Shown: positions 1 to 14,519 of the stretch, piece by piece
Layout: every line of letters begins with the position of its first letter
Numbering within the stretch: position 1 is the first letter of the stretch
DNA from: Lingula anatina
Lineage: Eukaryota > Brachiopoda > Lingulata > Lingulida > Lingulidae
DNA: 57,501 nt
Assembly (NCBI RefSeq): GCF_001039355.2
Contig: NW_019775390.1
Coordinates: 146,029 to 203,529, forward strand
Direction of reading: 5' to 3'
Notes under the pieces: generated by a model
What the model saw: the letters and a program-made list of their open reading frames with translations, nothing else
Database searches by the model: none
Told to the model about the DNA's origin: nothing
Made by a program: the position numbers and the translations under genes

Positions 1-2351
1 TGGAATGGGTTTGGGGTTTAAACATGTCCCTCAGATATGTCAATTGATCTACACCTGGGACATGGTATTCCAGAGTGGAAGTAGATCTTAGTACAAATAC
101 TTCTGTTCAGAGAAACACCCTAACAGTACCTCAGATTATCAAAGCACCAGTAAGTTATATAATTAGTAAGACTATCTGGTGATGCTCTCTCAGCATGCTA
201 GCTTTTTATTACACATCTTTCTAGGCTCTAAATACTTGATACAAGTTGGTAAAAAAGCATCGATTCTCTGCTAACAGGGATGGCAGACTAAATATATTTT
301 TGTTTTGGGTTTTTAAAAATTCAGATTATAAAAATCTTGGCAGTCAAATTTTAGGATATTTTGTTGTTTTTACTTTTAATTTTATTTAAATGGGGATGTC
401 CAGTCTTGGCAATTTTGGTGCATAGTGCATTTTAGTGCAAAACAAAATAATTGAGGCTTTTCCTTGAGTTGATAATTAAATTCTCTCACATACCATACCA
501 AACCAATATTCAATGCAGTTTTATGTCTTAAAAATAGATGCAACAAACAATGCAACTTCCTCAAAATAAGGCATTGTCATGCTTTGTCTTTTTATTAATA
601 TATACTGAGTAGTGGTGTATTTTCATATCATTTTTTTAAAGGGCTGTCAATTACAATGTTTATGAATATTATAAGCTTTAAAAACTTGTTATGCCTGGAA
701 ATTTATGACTTTCCATTCTCTCCTCCCTTCCATCTCACCCCACCCATTTCTAAATTTTTTTTTTCAGAAAGAAATTTATGCATTTTTCATGCATTTGTCA
801 CCAATTCTCCATGCCACATTTCATGTCATAAGACCCCATCTACATATATAATATTAAACAGCACTGTGCCTGATTTATGACAAAATTACTGCTAGTTTAA
901 ACAGTGTCTAATTGTTGCACTATTTCCCCGCTAATGCCATATTAGGATGGACTGAAAATGCTCCACTTAGGGTCTTTTACTTTAATTTATTTACATCCAT
1001 AACACGAATCTGTTAAGAGGTTGCACATTCTGCCAGCTAATACCCTGCTTCTTTGTGGCATTACAATTTTCTGGCTATTAAATTTCTATCTGCTTCCAAG
1101 TCTAAATAGGTACATTGAAATTTCAACACAAAGGAGAAATAATTAATCTGACATTATGGGCACTTAGCCGTCATCAAACCGTCATGAAGAAACAAACCCC
1201 ATTAATAGGACAAAATATCCCAGCTTTGGCCTGAATGATTTCCCCTTTGCTCTTATTTACTTCTCTTTGTTTTTATTTACTTATGCCGTAGTCTCTATTT
1301 ACCTGCTTTTCATTTCAATGAACACAGCCCTTATTATGGAGAAGCAATGGACTGAGTTTAACTGTTGACTTTAAGGGTCTATCAAAAATATGCAATAACA
1401 GAGTCCTATGGAGATGATAGGTTGGTATTTGGACAGGTAGAAGTTGTGATTTAATGTGAAGCAGGTATCTACAGGTGTGAGATAGGTGACTACAGGTGTA
1501 AGGAGGGGTCAGGAGTCGAGTGAGCACCAGTTATCAAAGATAGGGAAGAGAGAGAAGAAGAACGGCAACTTTTAGGAGTCCACGACCCGTCCCAGATCAT
1601 CCGTCATGCATCGCAAGTGATCTACTGAAAAAAAATTTAAAAGGTAAGTTGAAAACCAGTTTCTATTTTGGATTAGATGGAAATAATCAAAACTGTATCT
1701 ACAGTATATACAGTTTGTTGTGGTGTGGTGTCATCTTCCTTTTCAGAGATATCCGAGACATAAAATCAGCATTTTTAAAGGACTAAAACATAATTTGGAT
1801 TTCATCATACTGTAGAAACTAAAAAGCTTCAGCTAAAAGATCCTGGTTACACCTAGAACATAATGCAAAATAATCACTTATATTCCGTGATTAATTATCT
1901 ATATTATGCCTAATTACCAGATCATTACAATATCTCTGAAACACTTTGCGAAACCACAAAGTCATCCTCATCACATTCATGACCAATTATAAAGCCCTTG
2001 TTAGGTTCATTAAGCTTTTCAGTCGGGATTTGTGACCGATTCTAAACCAACTACATCATTAAGAAATAATTCTACATACGATAGATGAATAACCAGACAG
2101 AGAAGCCCAAAAATCAATACACAGATCATGTAATTATTCAACACCAACTTGGGGATAACGTAATAGCTGAATTATGTTTTTAATGTCATATACTGATGCA
2201 CTGCAGGAGTGACACACTGCAGAAGTGCAAGGACTTTATTGAGGGAAAGGGATGCCTGCCTTTTTTCCCCTCATCTCATATATATATATATCATTTGAGG
2301 TGCACCTACAGTACCTCTTTCCTCATGTAGATATCAAACAACCAATACAAC
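1..2351. other. Non-coding stretch, AT-rich
   Basis: No open frame here has recognisable protein content; the frames present are short and of low complexity. About 900-1270 is denser in homeodomain-type ATTA/TAAT cores than its surroundings and could be a regulatory block, but this cannot be tested without a comparison genome. Confidence 0.5.
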
Positions 2352-2635
2352 ACCTTAATACACCACTGGGACAGTACACCATTCCTCAACACACCACTGG
2401 GACAGTGCACCTACCTCTTTCCTCAACACACCACCAGGACAGTGCACCTACCTCTTTCCTCAACACACCACCGGGACAGTGCACCTACCTCTTTTCTCAA
2501 CACACCACCGGAACAGTGCACCTACCTCTTTCCTCAACACACCACCGGGACAGTGCACCTACCTCTTTCCTCAACACACCACCGAGACAGTGCACCTACC
2601 TCTTTCCTCAACACACCACTGGGACAATCCTTCAT
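2352..2635. repeat. 37-bp minisatellite, about 6.5 copies plus a degenerate leader
   Basis: A 37-bp unit (starting ACACACCACYGGGACAGTGC and ending in CTCTTTCCTCA) begins at 2389, 2426, 2463, 2500, 2537, 2574 and, truncated, at 2611. A shorter degenerate copy precedes it from about 2358. Copies differ by one to three bases. Because 37 is not a multiple of three, the array reads through all frames in turn, and long frames arise with no coding meaning. Confidence 0.92.
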
Positions 2636-5119
2636 GAAATCTCTGTACCTAAAACAATGGGAAAATAGGAAAATATTATTTTAACAAATGCCCAAGAGTT
2701 TCTACATATGAAAACAGAGTGAAATGGTACAATTCATAGAGAAAATCTAGACAGCAAAGCTTGCAAATATACAGACACTTAACAGAAAAGAAGCCATCCC
2801 CATTACCTGATTTTCACATGAACAGGCACATTCCAATAAACAGCAACTTTTGCAATTTTAAGCAATCCAATCATGGTTATTTTCAAGGTGAACACAAAAA
2901 AAACATTTCTACTAGTTTCTTATAAAGTCATAAGTCATAAATCAAATTAATCTTTCATTCAGCTAAAGAATACCTTTAAAACTGAACTTTCTTTAAATTT
3001 TGGTCATCAATTGTCTACTTCATCTGTTCCCCCAGTTCATAAAGGTCAACTAAATGACGTACATGTTGTGCTGCATGTGTATTGCATTTTCAACACTCCC
3101 CCTCCCATATATATGGATCTAACTGCATGGCCAATTGTATAGTTGGTCAGGGATACTTATAGCACAGAGAGAAAACAGAAAAATATCTGTTCGATCATAT
3201 CATGTTTTAGCAAATATAAAACTTTGCTCTTTGGTATTTCTCTAAGTTATACTGTATATGGTGGCATTTGGTTGCGTTTTGTGGCAAAAATTTGACTTTC
3301 AGAGCATCTTCAATGTCCACAACCAATTCTCCCCTTTTCTCTATCATATATATATTACAGAGCAGGAACCGGTCGAGTGGAACCTGACAAATGACATAAT
3401 TAAATAATTCACAAAGTATGGATCTTTTCTATCTTCACATAATTCACATAATTCTGGTGAATGATGTGTCCTGTTCCAATAGCAAATTCAATTCAGATCA
3501 ATTACTTTCTCATCTGATTAAGAATCTGGTACGTACTTCTATTTCATTCCAATCAATACATTTCTTAACACCATGATGAATGATTCACACCTGTTTCTAA
3601 GAGAAAAAAAATCCTCCTTTTTTCTGCCATTCAGAATAAACATGCTTGCATCTAAACTTGGAATATTCCACCATCCTGATTGCCTTTCTACAGCATTTTG
3701 ATAATTTCACATTTCCTGAACTGGTAATCTTGATCAATATTCAATTATTCCAACTTCCCAGACAAAGTAATCATTTTGACACATGTAAGTATTCACCTAG
3801 CTTTCATTTGTGTAAAGTTAAGGTGTCTTGGATCTGAGAGTGCTTTTGAGTGCCAGTGCTTTTGTCAGCCAACTGCTTTCCATTTCTAATACACAGTTTA
3901 GGGAATGAACATCAGTCAGCTAAGCAGAAAGCATGAACTTTAGTTTACCATACGCCAACTTAAGCCTCGTGGCAAGCAGGGGGGGGGGGGGGGGAGGAGG
4001 TCTTCATACTTAAAAAATATCAGAAGCCTATTTGACATACAGTGTCCACCTACTTACTGCAGAATTTTCAACTGAATCATAACTGTACCAAACACTGACA
4101 AAGAAACATCTTGACTAAGTTTCTCAATGTATTGGTAGTTTGGTCCATAAAAATTATCAGGCACAAGTTAAAAGACAAGACAGTAATGGCTGATGCAAGG
4201 TGGTTTAACTTATCACAGCAGTCAGTCAGGAAAACGGATGATACTCAGTAATCAAATCATTCATGCTGATCCACTGCCTTATACGATGCAGCAATTCTTA
4301 CCATTTGATTGTTACAGCGTAAATATATAAAATGTGGTCTTAACAAAATGTTCAGAAATTTTAAAAACATGTTGTTATGTATGGAGGAAATGACCTGAAG
4401 CATGATTGGTCTGGCTGGGGGCAATCAGTAAGTAAGGTATATGTATGCTTTCAGATTCATGACAATATTATATATATCTGAAGTTTTGTGGAGAAATTAT
4501 TATTTTGGTACATAACCATCTAAATTGGTGAGACCCACTTTAAGCCACAAACAGGTGTCCTAAGTTTCAAAGTACTGACAGTGCCTCTCCTCTACCCAGT
4601 ATATGTTCTCTGTCATCATTTCAGTGAGAAACTGACAAGATTTTCAGATTTTAGATGTGAAAATCCCACAGTTAAATTCAGGGTGTATACTGGCTTCATT
4701 TACAGAACAAGATCCTAGTACTTAATAAAATACCTTCAATAATCTACTTTGTCCAAAAATATCACGTTCATCTAATTTATTTCATCAAGTTAGCCTTTCT
4801 GTGCAAATGGGGTATTGATTTTGTAAAAAAAAATGTTATTTAGCTAACAGAATTCACCTACAAATTCAATTTTGTCTTTTTTTCACAGTCATTTAAGTCA
4901 GAGTTCATGGTGATCTATAAAGTGACTGCCTCCTAGGGAAAAAGTCGATCTTTCACGATACTTAAGCTTGCATGTTTTTTTACGGGCAAAAGCCCCACTT
5001 CTACAGTAACATCTTATTATCAACTTTTTCACCAGCTAAATAGTTATATTACTCAAGAAATTAATTTCATGTCAAAATGTGAGAATATGATTTATGAGAG
5101 AAAGATAACGTTGAGATTA
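2636..5119. other. Non-coding stretch
   Basis: No gene seen. It contains a G homopolymer at about 3979-3994 and scattered short TA runs. The open frames are short and without motifs. Confidence 0.5.
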
Positions 5120-5345
5120 CAAATAGATTTTTAGATCGATCTATCCCTGTGGGGAGTCTCACTAGATTACTGTCAGCTTGGCCGGCTTAAGCGTCTGTAC
5201 CGCCTACTAAAAGCTGTAAAGGGGTAATTAACTATGGTGCCCGCTCGGCTGACAGCAATTTAGCGTGAACCCCCAGGGAACTAGGTTGATCTAAATCTTA
5301 ATCTTTAGATTGATCTAAATCTCTGGGAAAGCACCCTTAATCACA
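5120..5345. mobile_element. Degenerate MITE, family D copy 1
   Basis: This is an old palindromic element. GATCGATCTATCCC, a stretch ending TGTCAGCT, and GGGGTAATTAACTATG in the middle are mirrored by AGCAATTTAGCGTGAAC and GGTTGATCTAAATC on the right. The same core (GGGGTAATTAA between inverted AAATTGC / GCAATTTAGCG arms) recurs at 14520, 22801 and 53014. The arms are clearly diverged and no target duplication is visible. Confidence 0.7.
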
Positions 5346-6419
5346 TGAATCTTCCACCATAATTACTTGAAACCTCTAACTTCACAATTAAATGCATCAT
5401 TTAACTGCTTTCATAGAATTTTCTGCAAGCACAGAGCTCATTTTTAACTTGGCCAGCGCTAAAAGCAAAGAAACAATAGTAAATGGCCATAACACATAGT
5501 CTAACATCTCTTCAAAAGGTAATTTGGACTTTTAAGGTGCACTTTAAGTCATTTTGCCATAAAAACCAACCAAATGCCAACATATAGTTTCCAATATCAT
5601 AAAGAAATACCAAAGAATCTTTTTTCATATTAATTTACCCAAAAAATGTTCTGCCTACATTCTTTGCTGCAGATAACCATGCTAAATAAGCTAAAATTTG
5701 AAGAAGGTTCAGTTTTTATTCTCTTTCTTGACCGATTAATTTGATTTATCCCTGATAGGTCAACTTTCCCAATGCGTCGTTTAAGACACTAGTAGAAGTG
5801 GTTTATATGTGTTATTGGAGTCCACACCGTTTCAAATGTATCGTTAAACAGTTAAGCCCAGTGCCTGACTTTTTTGTAGAGATTACAACCAGTCTATTGC
5901 AAAGTTGATGACCATTCCTGACAATGCCAGTGATTATTTATAGTGTCATCACTCATTTACTAGTAGCTACCTTAAATTTACACATTTACTGAGGGCCAAT
6001 TGCTTCTATTATTCCTTCAGAGCAATATCAAAAAGTCAACTTTACACAGCTGACTAAATCATTTTAGCAGGCTAAACTAACCTAAAAAACAGAAACTTTG
6101 CTAAAGTTATTATATGACATGCTGTCTAAATTCCCCCTGACCCCCCGCCCCCCCCCCCCCCCGGTCAATCTATCTTAAGAATTCCGTACCCCATAAACAT
6201 ACAACACCATGTACTAGTCAATCAAGTCTCACAAGCATACCACATCCATTATGCAAGGCAATTAGCCAAAACAATTTCTGACAAATCAACTTTCCTGCAA
6301 AATGAATAACCAATTATCAGAGGATAGAATAATTGTATACAAACTGCTTCTTTAAGCATGTTTCAAGTCTTCTTCAACAACCCAAGAGACCATCAGGTCC
6401 TGTTCTCCTAGTATTCATT
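5346..6419. other. Non-coding stretch
   Basis: No gene seen. A C-rich homopolymer interrupted by one G lies at about 6141-6162. Confidence 0.5.
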
Positions 6420-6720
6420 AATTAAAGTTAACCCACCCTGTGTACTGTTCACTGTATATTCCCCTTGCCAAGGGCCATTAATGGTTTAATGAAATATCTA
6501 GCCATGAAATCTTTTGCATGCAAGACGAAAGCAGATTGTCTCCCATAGGCTTCTCTGCCACTTAGACAGCCTGACTTATATCATGTGAAACATCTTGATT
6601 AGCATGAGAGAGAGACGGGAATTCTGTGGTAGTTTTCCCAGAAAGCATCAAGTATTAATGGCGGAGAAATAGGCCTATCAATCTGCGAAGTGAACTTCAT
6701 TTTCCTCAAACAGAAACTGA
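6420..6720. promoter_or_regulatory. Candidate cis-regulatory block (unverified)
   Basis: Clustered short palindromes and homeodomain-like cores in non-repetitive sequence: ATTAATTAAAG near 6417, CCATTAATGG at 6475-6484, TTGCATGCAA at 6514-6523, then TGATTAGCAT and further ATTA cores to about 6650. The sequence is of normal complexity, unlike its neighbours, which suits an enhancer-like conserved element. This is inference only, with no supporting gene nearby. Confidence 0.2.
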
Positions 6721-6795
6721 TAACTTGGTCGCTGGGGTGAAATTTGGCAAAATAATTGGAGGTCTAGGGTTCAGATTTTATTTGCATCTCCTTGT

Positions 6796-7004
6796 GTGCC
6801 TGTCTGTCTGATTGCTTGTCTGTTTCTTATTTTAACTCCCACATGGACCTGTCTGTCTGTCCGTCTGTCAGCATGTCTTTCAGCAGGTCTGTCTGTCTGT
6901 CTGTCTGTCAGCAGGTCTGTCAGCAGGTCTGTCTGTCTGTCTGTCTCTTTATCTGTCAGCAGGTCTATGTGTTTATCCGTCTGTCCATCCTTCCATCTGT
7001 CTGA
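6796..7004. repeat. Compound (TCTG)n tetranucleotide array
   Basis: TCTG tetramers are interspersed with a higher-order unit CAGCAGGTCTGTCTG repeated several times. Both strands read open (Cys/Leu/Ser/Val on plus, Thr/Asp/Arg/Gln on minus) purely because of the repeat. Confidence 0.9.
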
Positions 7005-8707
<1,703 letters not shown>

Positions 8708-8709
8708 GG

Positions 8710-9379
8710 GTGGCAGCCAGAAGAAGATAATCTTTGCACACTAATAACTGAAAGCTGCATTTCTTCAAACTCAATGACCTGTTGATCAGCTCCGACTCTT
8801 AACAAAACAAACAGAAACTCATGTCTTTCTGTACTATCAGTGCCTCAGTCAACAGAGAACCCCTGGCTAACTTAAATGACATATTTACAATAGACTGAGG
8901 AAATCAATGTCTGTACATCAACTGTGTACAGTGCATTCACTGTTTTGTCCTAGAAATAGATGGTGATACTGATACAATTTGCAACAGTAATTTTAATTCG
9001 TTTATGTCGCGGTTTAATATCTATGGGTCGTTTTGTGCGATTGCTAGATTTATTCTTTTTTTTTTTTTTCAATATTAATTATTTAAAAATACTTTTGCCT
9101 TAGTAATAATATCGTAATCAATAACAGCATATGAATGTCATATAGTGATAATACGCATTCAATTTTTTAACTCAACCTAACAATGGCTCTTTGACTGGTA
9201 AGGCATGAACTAATCACTTTCTTCACTATCATCTTTCAACCTCAACCCGAGATCTGACGAAGTATATCTACTTACAATATGTGCACGACATCAGATCCTT
9301 CACTTCATTGGATCCAAGCTGTTTGCTTGCCTGTTTCCCCATATTCCCGTAGCCTCAATTGTTCATATGTTCTAACTAC
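8710..9379. other. Non-coding stretch
   Basis: No gene seen. It leads into the promoter-like region at about 9.4 kb. Confidence 0.45.
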
Positions 9380-9509
9380 AACAGAAAAACATTCAGAATT
9401 TTGGGACGACTAATCCGACCCCGTCCTTTCATGTTTGGCGGCCATTTTCGACTCTTTGCTCAGTCACATGATCAGGATGACGTCATTCGGGATTTCCCTT
9501 CTTCAACAG
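9380..9509 (+). promoter_or_regulatory. Candidate promoter / first exon with a strong splice donor
   Basis: GGCGGCCATTTTCG (9436 onward) resembles the YY1-type element common around housekeeping start sites. A TGACGTCA CRE palindrome follows at about 9478-9485. An excellent donor, CAACAG|GTGAGA, cuts after 9509. An ATG at 9430 opens a frame to the donor (about 26 codons), but its peptide matches nothing I know, so the exon may be untranslated. No partner exon could be identified downstream. Confidence 0.35.
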
Positions 9510-11164
9510 GTGAGATGTCCCCCTGCGACTTTGCATTTGCGTCCTTATCTCTGAACTTAATATCAGCACTATTTCTGTCTCTCGAAATGTTTGCTTTGTA
9601 AATCCGTCTATTTCTCTGGAAAATATTTGTACTGGCGACACATTTCTCAGAGTTAAAATCGTGGACAGTCCAAGAAAATGCAGTGCCCAAGGCCTAGATC
9701 AATAGACATTCAGCGTTATTCAAGGCCGGCATGAGATTATATACGTCATTTGGTATAAATAACGGGGAAGCAGGTTCAATCATCGACCATGCAGAGCAAT
9801 AGTCAATACAACTCCAAATCAATCTGAATCGGACTCGATCCGCAAGATAAAACGCTGGTGATATGCGGTCAGTGATTTTACGATTTTCCGTAGCAGGACC
9901 TATACTCTCTGAGTTCACCAATCAACCTGTCCCGTCCGTTCTTTACTAGTTTGTCGTGATCGGTCGCTCCACACCCAACTCCACCACGTTAGATCAGTTT
10001 AACTAGACTAACGCACCCAGCAGAGTCCCGTGTATTCTGGAAAAAGTAACGTTAGCAGTATATTGTGTGAGCTATTCTGCTTATACACGAGAAGACGCTT
10101 GTCGTGCGCTTAGAGACTGATCGATAATATTGATTTGGTCTAAAAAGGCTGCAGAGAGACATGCATTAGTGCGATGGGACATTGTTAAGCCAACGGAGAG
10201 CGCGTTTTGCGCCGCAAAGTGTTAATACGTTCTTACTTTGTGTCATGCGTCGATATTTTATATAATATGATTTCTGTTTGATTTTTAGTCTGATTCTCTT
10301 TATAGAAGTCTTGTTTTCCCTAATTATACCTCACCTGCAGAAATAAATATCTTGTGAAGCCTTCTACAGTTTCCTGTTCCGAACCCCACAGGTGCGCGTC
10401 CCTTTGTATCAAGCCTTTACCAACTGCAGGGCTATTACATTCTGCCTAATAGTTTTTCAGAAAATCCCTGGAATTGTCTGGTTGATAAACGCCTAACAAC
10501 GACTATCTTGTCTAGTCTCGGCTTAACCGTTGTTGGCTGGTTTCGTGAGAACACATAAACATTTAATTTCAGATCCATTAAAAAGCCCATTACAAGTCCC
10601 AGAGGAATTCTTTCCGTGGTGAATAATTTGCTGTTCTTCTGTTCTTCGGGTAACTGGGGAGTTATATTAAGGGATAACAACAGTTCGGTTGGGCAAAACA
10701 ATTCCTTGGGTAAACGACGACTTCCCATACTTACCCATGATTAATGAATGAATGCATTCCTGTATTTAAAGGTATTCCAATGTTTTTTTTTTTTTTTTTT
10801 CTAAAAAGTGTTTTAAACAATCTCTTAAGAGATTATTATGGAGTTATAGTTATCTATGAAACTCCACTTGGTCTGATGGCAAGCACAGATTCTAGAATAA
10901 TTGTGATAACCGCTAATCTGGGGTAAAATGGAATTTATTATATATTTGCTAGTTGTTTACTTTGTATTTATCGTGAAATACGAATCTCCAATAACATACG
11001 TGCATCATATTTTGCAGAAGCCATCCGACACTTTTCTAGGGATTTTCTTTCTTTTATTTGATTGTGCAGTGAATTAGGAAGGAAAAGGTGTTCCAGAAAA
11101 TGTGGTTTGAGACTGGTTAATACCTTAAAGTTTAAAGGATTAGTCTTACGCAACCCTGGAACTC

Positions 11165-11167
<3 letters not shown>
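9510..11167. other. Unassigned stretch with one weak exon candidate
   Basis: On the minus strand a 97-codon frame (10435-10728) contains an acceptor-like pyrimidine tract ending AACTCCCCAG, followed by an open stretch starting LPEEQKNSKLF and including TTERIPLGLVMG. The IPLGL segment loosely recalls the start of PRDM-type SET domains, but no further SET motif follows and no partner exon was found. I do not assign a gene. A T homopolymer lies at about 10781-10800. Confidence 0.25.
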
Positions 11168-11200
<33 letters not shown>

Positions 11201-11229
11201 TCTTCTTCTTCTTCTTCTTCTTCTTCTTC
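11168..11229. repeat. (TC)n-(TTC)n microsatellite
   Basis: A CT dinucleotide run to about 11196 continues as TTC triplets to about 11229. Another pyrimidine-rich block follows. Confidence 0.93.
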
Positions 11230-11999
11230 CCCCACCCTCTCTCTCCTTTTTTTTCTTCAATCATTTTTTTGTTTTTGAATAATAAATGCACTTCAGAATG
11301 TATAGACACACAATAGACCCAGATAAATGAAAAAAGAAATGGCAAATATAATAGAAATGCATCATCTAAGTCAGATCGCGTCATATTTCAAGACTTTGTA
11401 GTCAATTAAGAGCCCCCATTCACCAGCCTGTTTTCAGCAATCTAGAGCGTCCGTTAATAAATCCGTTCATAATTGATTTTCCAGTGTCTGTGTCTTGGTT
11501 TCCAATGTAATGGAAAGCCTACAATGTTCTTACCATGTCTTTTGCCATGGACAACAGAAGCAATCAAAATTAATAACACAACGTTTATTACTTTCACAGC
11601 GACCTTCGTAAGAGCGATTCTGTCATGTCACGTTATTTGCGACGGATAAGAAGACCCGTTGGCACAAAAACACCGCATCTATTTAGTGATTTGAGCTTTG
11701 TAGCGTAAACCAAATGGCTCTTGAGTTAAAACTACACGTGGGACATACGATTTTCGTATGTAGGCCTATTGTACGTCAAGATTATGAACAATTTTAAATC
11801 TCTACGCTCTCGTCTCTGCACTCATTTATTCGTTTGCCATATATTATTTTCATGGTAACTATTTATTTATTTATTCATTATTTCTGTTACCTAAGGGTTA
11901 CCAAGAAAGCTTATTGATTAAATTTATAGTCACACATTTAGAATTTTTTGTTAATGTTGCCGGAAAAGAAACACCCAATAAACGTAGATCATGAGTGGT

Positions 12000-12200
12000 A
12001 GTATATGTTTATTTTGGAGAAGATCGAAGATGCAATCTATTAATTCTGCGAGCAGCGCATTTTCTTCTCCGTTTTTTACAAATATGCTTCAAATATGGCT
12101 AAACGTATATACAACAGACACAAGCTCCAGTGGGACATCTAAGCCTGCTCCCCTTGCCCTTGTTTCCACCGCATCTTTCACAGCATTATGCTGTTTTAGC
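12000..12200 (-). pseudogene. Possible decayed coding fragment, unrecognised
   Basis: One minus-strand frame reads about 67 codons with a single internal TGA. It includes the peptides HNAVKDAVETRARGAGLDVP and, after the stop, KNGEENALLAELIDCIFDLL. Composition looks protein-like (amphipathic, Glu/Leu-rich) rather than random, which could mean an old transposon or gene remnant. I do not recognise the family, there is no start or splice evidence, and it may be chance. Confidence 0.2.
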
Positions 12201-12209
12201 TTTTGATCT

Positions 12210-13640
12210 CACAATTCTTGGGTGATAACCACACGAGAAACTGTAGACACAACTGTATCCTGGCACCCATGAGGCAATGGCTTGGCACGTAGAAACCCCT
12301 CGCGAGTATTTAACAAATGCAGTGCACACAGTTCACTGGGCAGTGCCAGGGTTGAGGAGACGCAGGAATCTCTCTAGCAGCGGTGCTGGTAGTGACAGGA
12401 AGATGAACAAGTGGGTTAACAGGCAGGGCAAATTATAATTGATTATTCAACTAAATGTTGCCATATGCATTCATTTTCAACATAATACCTTGATTTCGCT
12501 CCCAAAGGAACACTAGCTTGTTAAAATCAATATCACGTCGGCGTTAAAATGTCGAAGAAATGCAAAAAATACCAGTGTCATTGGCAGTCGCTTCTTTAAT
12601 GTGCTGCGGTTTCAGTGCTAACGGAACTCAATGCCCTAGATTCAAGACGCGGCACGTTTAAGGGTGGTTTGAAACTGGTGAACGATTTCTAAGAATCTCA
12701 CGGCCTATTTGCTCGTCGAAAAAATGCAAGTGCAGGAACACAAGCGCAACACTGCTCCTTTATCGCGACAGTTATTCAAAATAAATCTATATTAGTGACT
12801 TGTTAGGCAAGCATTTGTATTATTATTATACGATTGGGCGTGATTTAAAATTGATGTCACTATTTTCAGATAAGCACACTGAATTTTGCCCCTCGTTCGT
12901 TTCTTGCTTTCTTATGGGGTGCAACAAGAATATTTCATTATCGAATAGATGCCACTTGGCCATGCCATCAGATACATATATCTATTGCATTACTTGGCAT
13001 CATGTTTCAAATAAAGATGAGGGAGAATTGACAGTGAGGTCCCGTTAAGACATCAAATCATTTCCCAAGGGAAATAAACCCCGTCATGCGTGGCCATGGT
13101 CGACACAGTAGAACCATTTAGACTGAGAAAATATCGTGAATTGCTGTCTAACCTAAGTTTGTTTGCATGTTTAAGTACCTTCAAAGGTACATACCAAGTA
13201 AGCCAACGTCACTTCTGCATGCAAATATCTTGTTCTCATAATGTATTTTTACAAATGAAATGGAAAACTGATAATCAATAAGACAAAAATGATGTCCATA
13301 AGTCCCTCCTGATAACACTGAGCCAATCATCATAAATCGAAATTGTTCATGCAAAAGAGGAAATTTGAAGACCCGGCTTGTTTGACATCATGCTCAGAAC
13401 ATCTGACCCAAACTGCTGAGGTGAATGTCCATGTTTCTGAAAAGAATATTAAAGGATGGACTGGCAATCTAGCCTCCTTTGTTTAGGCGACTACCTGCAT
13501 CTAGTCATCTAGACAAATAGCACCTTTTTACTAAAGCTGCTCTCAGTTTTAAGACCAGACATTTTGTCATCTAAGATAAAACAGCCATTGGCCTAGAAGA
13601 TACACATATGTATTTCACTATTTTTAAATTATAATTTTAT
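12210..13640. other. Non-coding stretch
   Basis: No gene seen. The frames around 12800-13280 are short and carry no motif. Confidence 0.45.
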
Positions 13641-13648
13641 TTTTATTA

Positions 13649-13677
13649 CATTTATTTATTTATTTATTTATTTATTA
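13649..13677. repeat. (TTTA)n microsatellite
   Basis: About seven TTTA units. Confidence 0.85.
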
Positions 13678-13765
13678 AACTTTTTGCTAGTCAGCCCCAA
13701 TGCCCCAATATTCTCAACAGCTAAGCTTTATTGTGGGTAAGAAATCATGTGCAGTTTTCGCCAAA

Positions 13766-13842
13766 ACACTATTGTGACGAGGATGTTTTGTGCGATTGTT
13801 GAGAAGATAACAATGTCACTGTCTTATCAGTCACAATAGTGT
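13766..13842. repeat. Short perfect inverted repeat
   Basis: ACACTATTGTGAC at 13766-13778 is exactly inverted as GTCACAATAGTGT at 13830-13842, with a 51-nt loop. It may be a small solo MITE or a cruciform-forming site. Confidence 0.6.
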
Positions 13843-14519
13843 GCTCGGAAAATCCGTAGTGGAGGAAAACAGATTTACAATTTTTTTAATGTGTTGTGGC
13901 ATAAGAACACTCAATCAATGTATTTACGCGACTCCCCTGATAATGTTCAATAGACGAAATCAACGCGATGCTTCTCACCTTGCATGGGCTTAACAAAAGA
14001 CACTGCTATCAGTGGCACTTTTAAAAACACTGCGGTTGTATTCACAAAAGGTTATCCGTGTTAGCGCAAAATAAAAGGGAAAAAACAATAAGGTAACAAG
14101 CCTAGAACCATCACTTATATCAATTTCAACACTTGGCATCAACTTTTCTGTCCTTTTGTCCTTTGAGGGAAAAAATAACTTTGACCGTGTTCTGTTATCG
14201 ATTATTGAAATCTGGAAGCACAAATAATCCATTGAAGCTCAAGAAATGTTTTTATTCTCGCCTACAAATATTCGAGGCACTAAATACTAGTGGCTTTGGT
14301 AAAAACATCCCCACAACGGTCTTCCGCTTTTCCATGAACTTGTACAACAATGAAGGCCACCGAAAAACATTTAGGTTTACGAAATCATTACAAACCACTG
14401 GTTATCATATCGTTAACGTTTGAATACACTTCTTTTGTCATTTGTACAAAAGTTCATTTTTTGCACTTTCAGACACGAAGAGTACAATGTAGAACTAAAT
14501 CTAATTTAAAAGACTTTGA

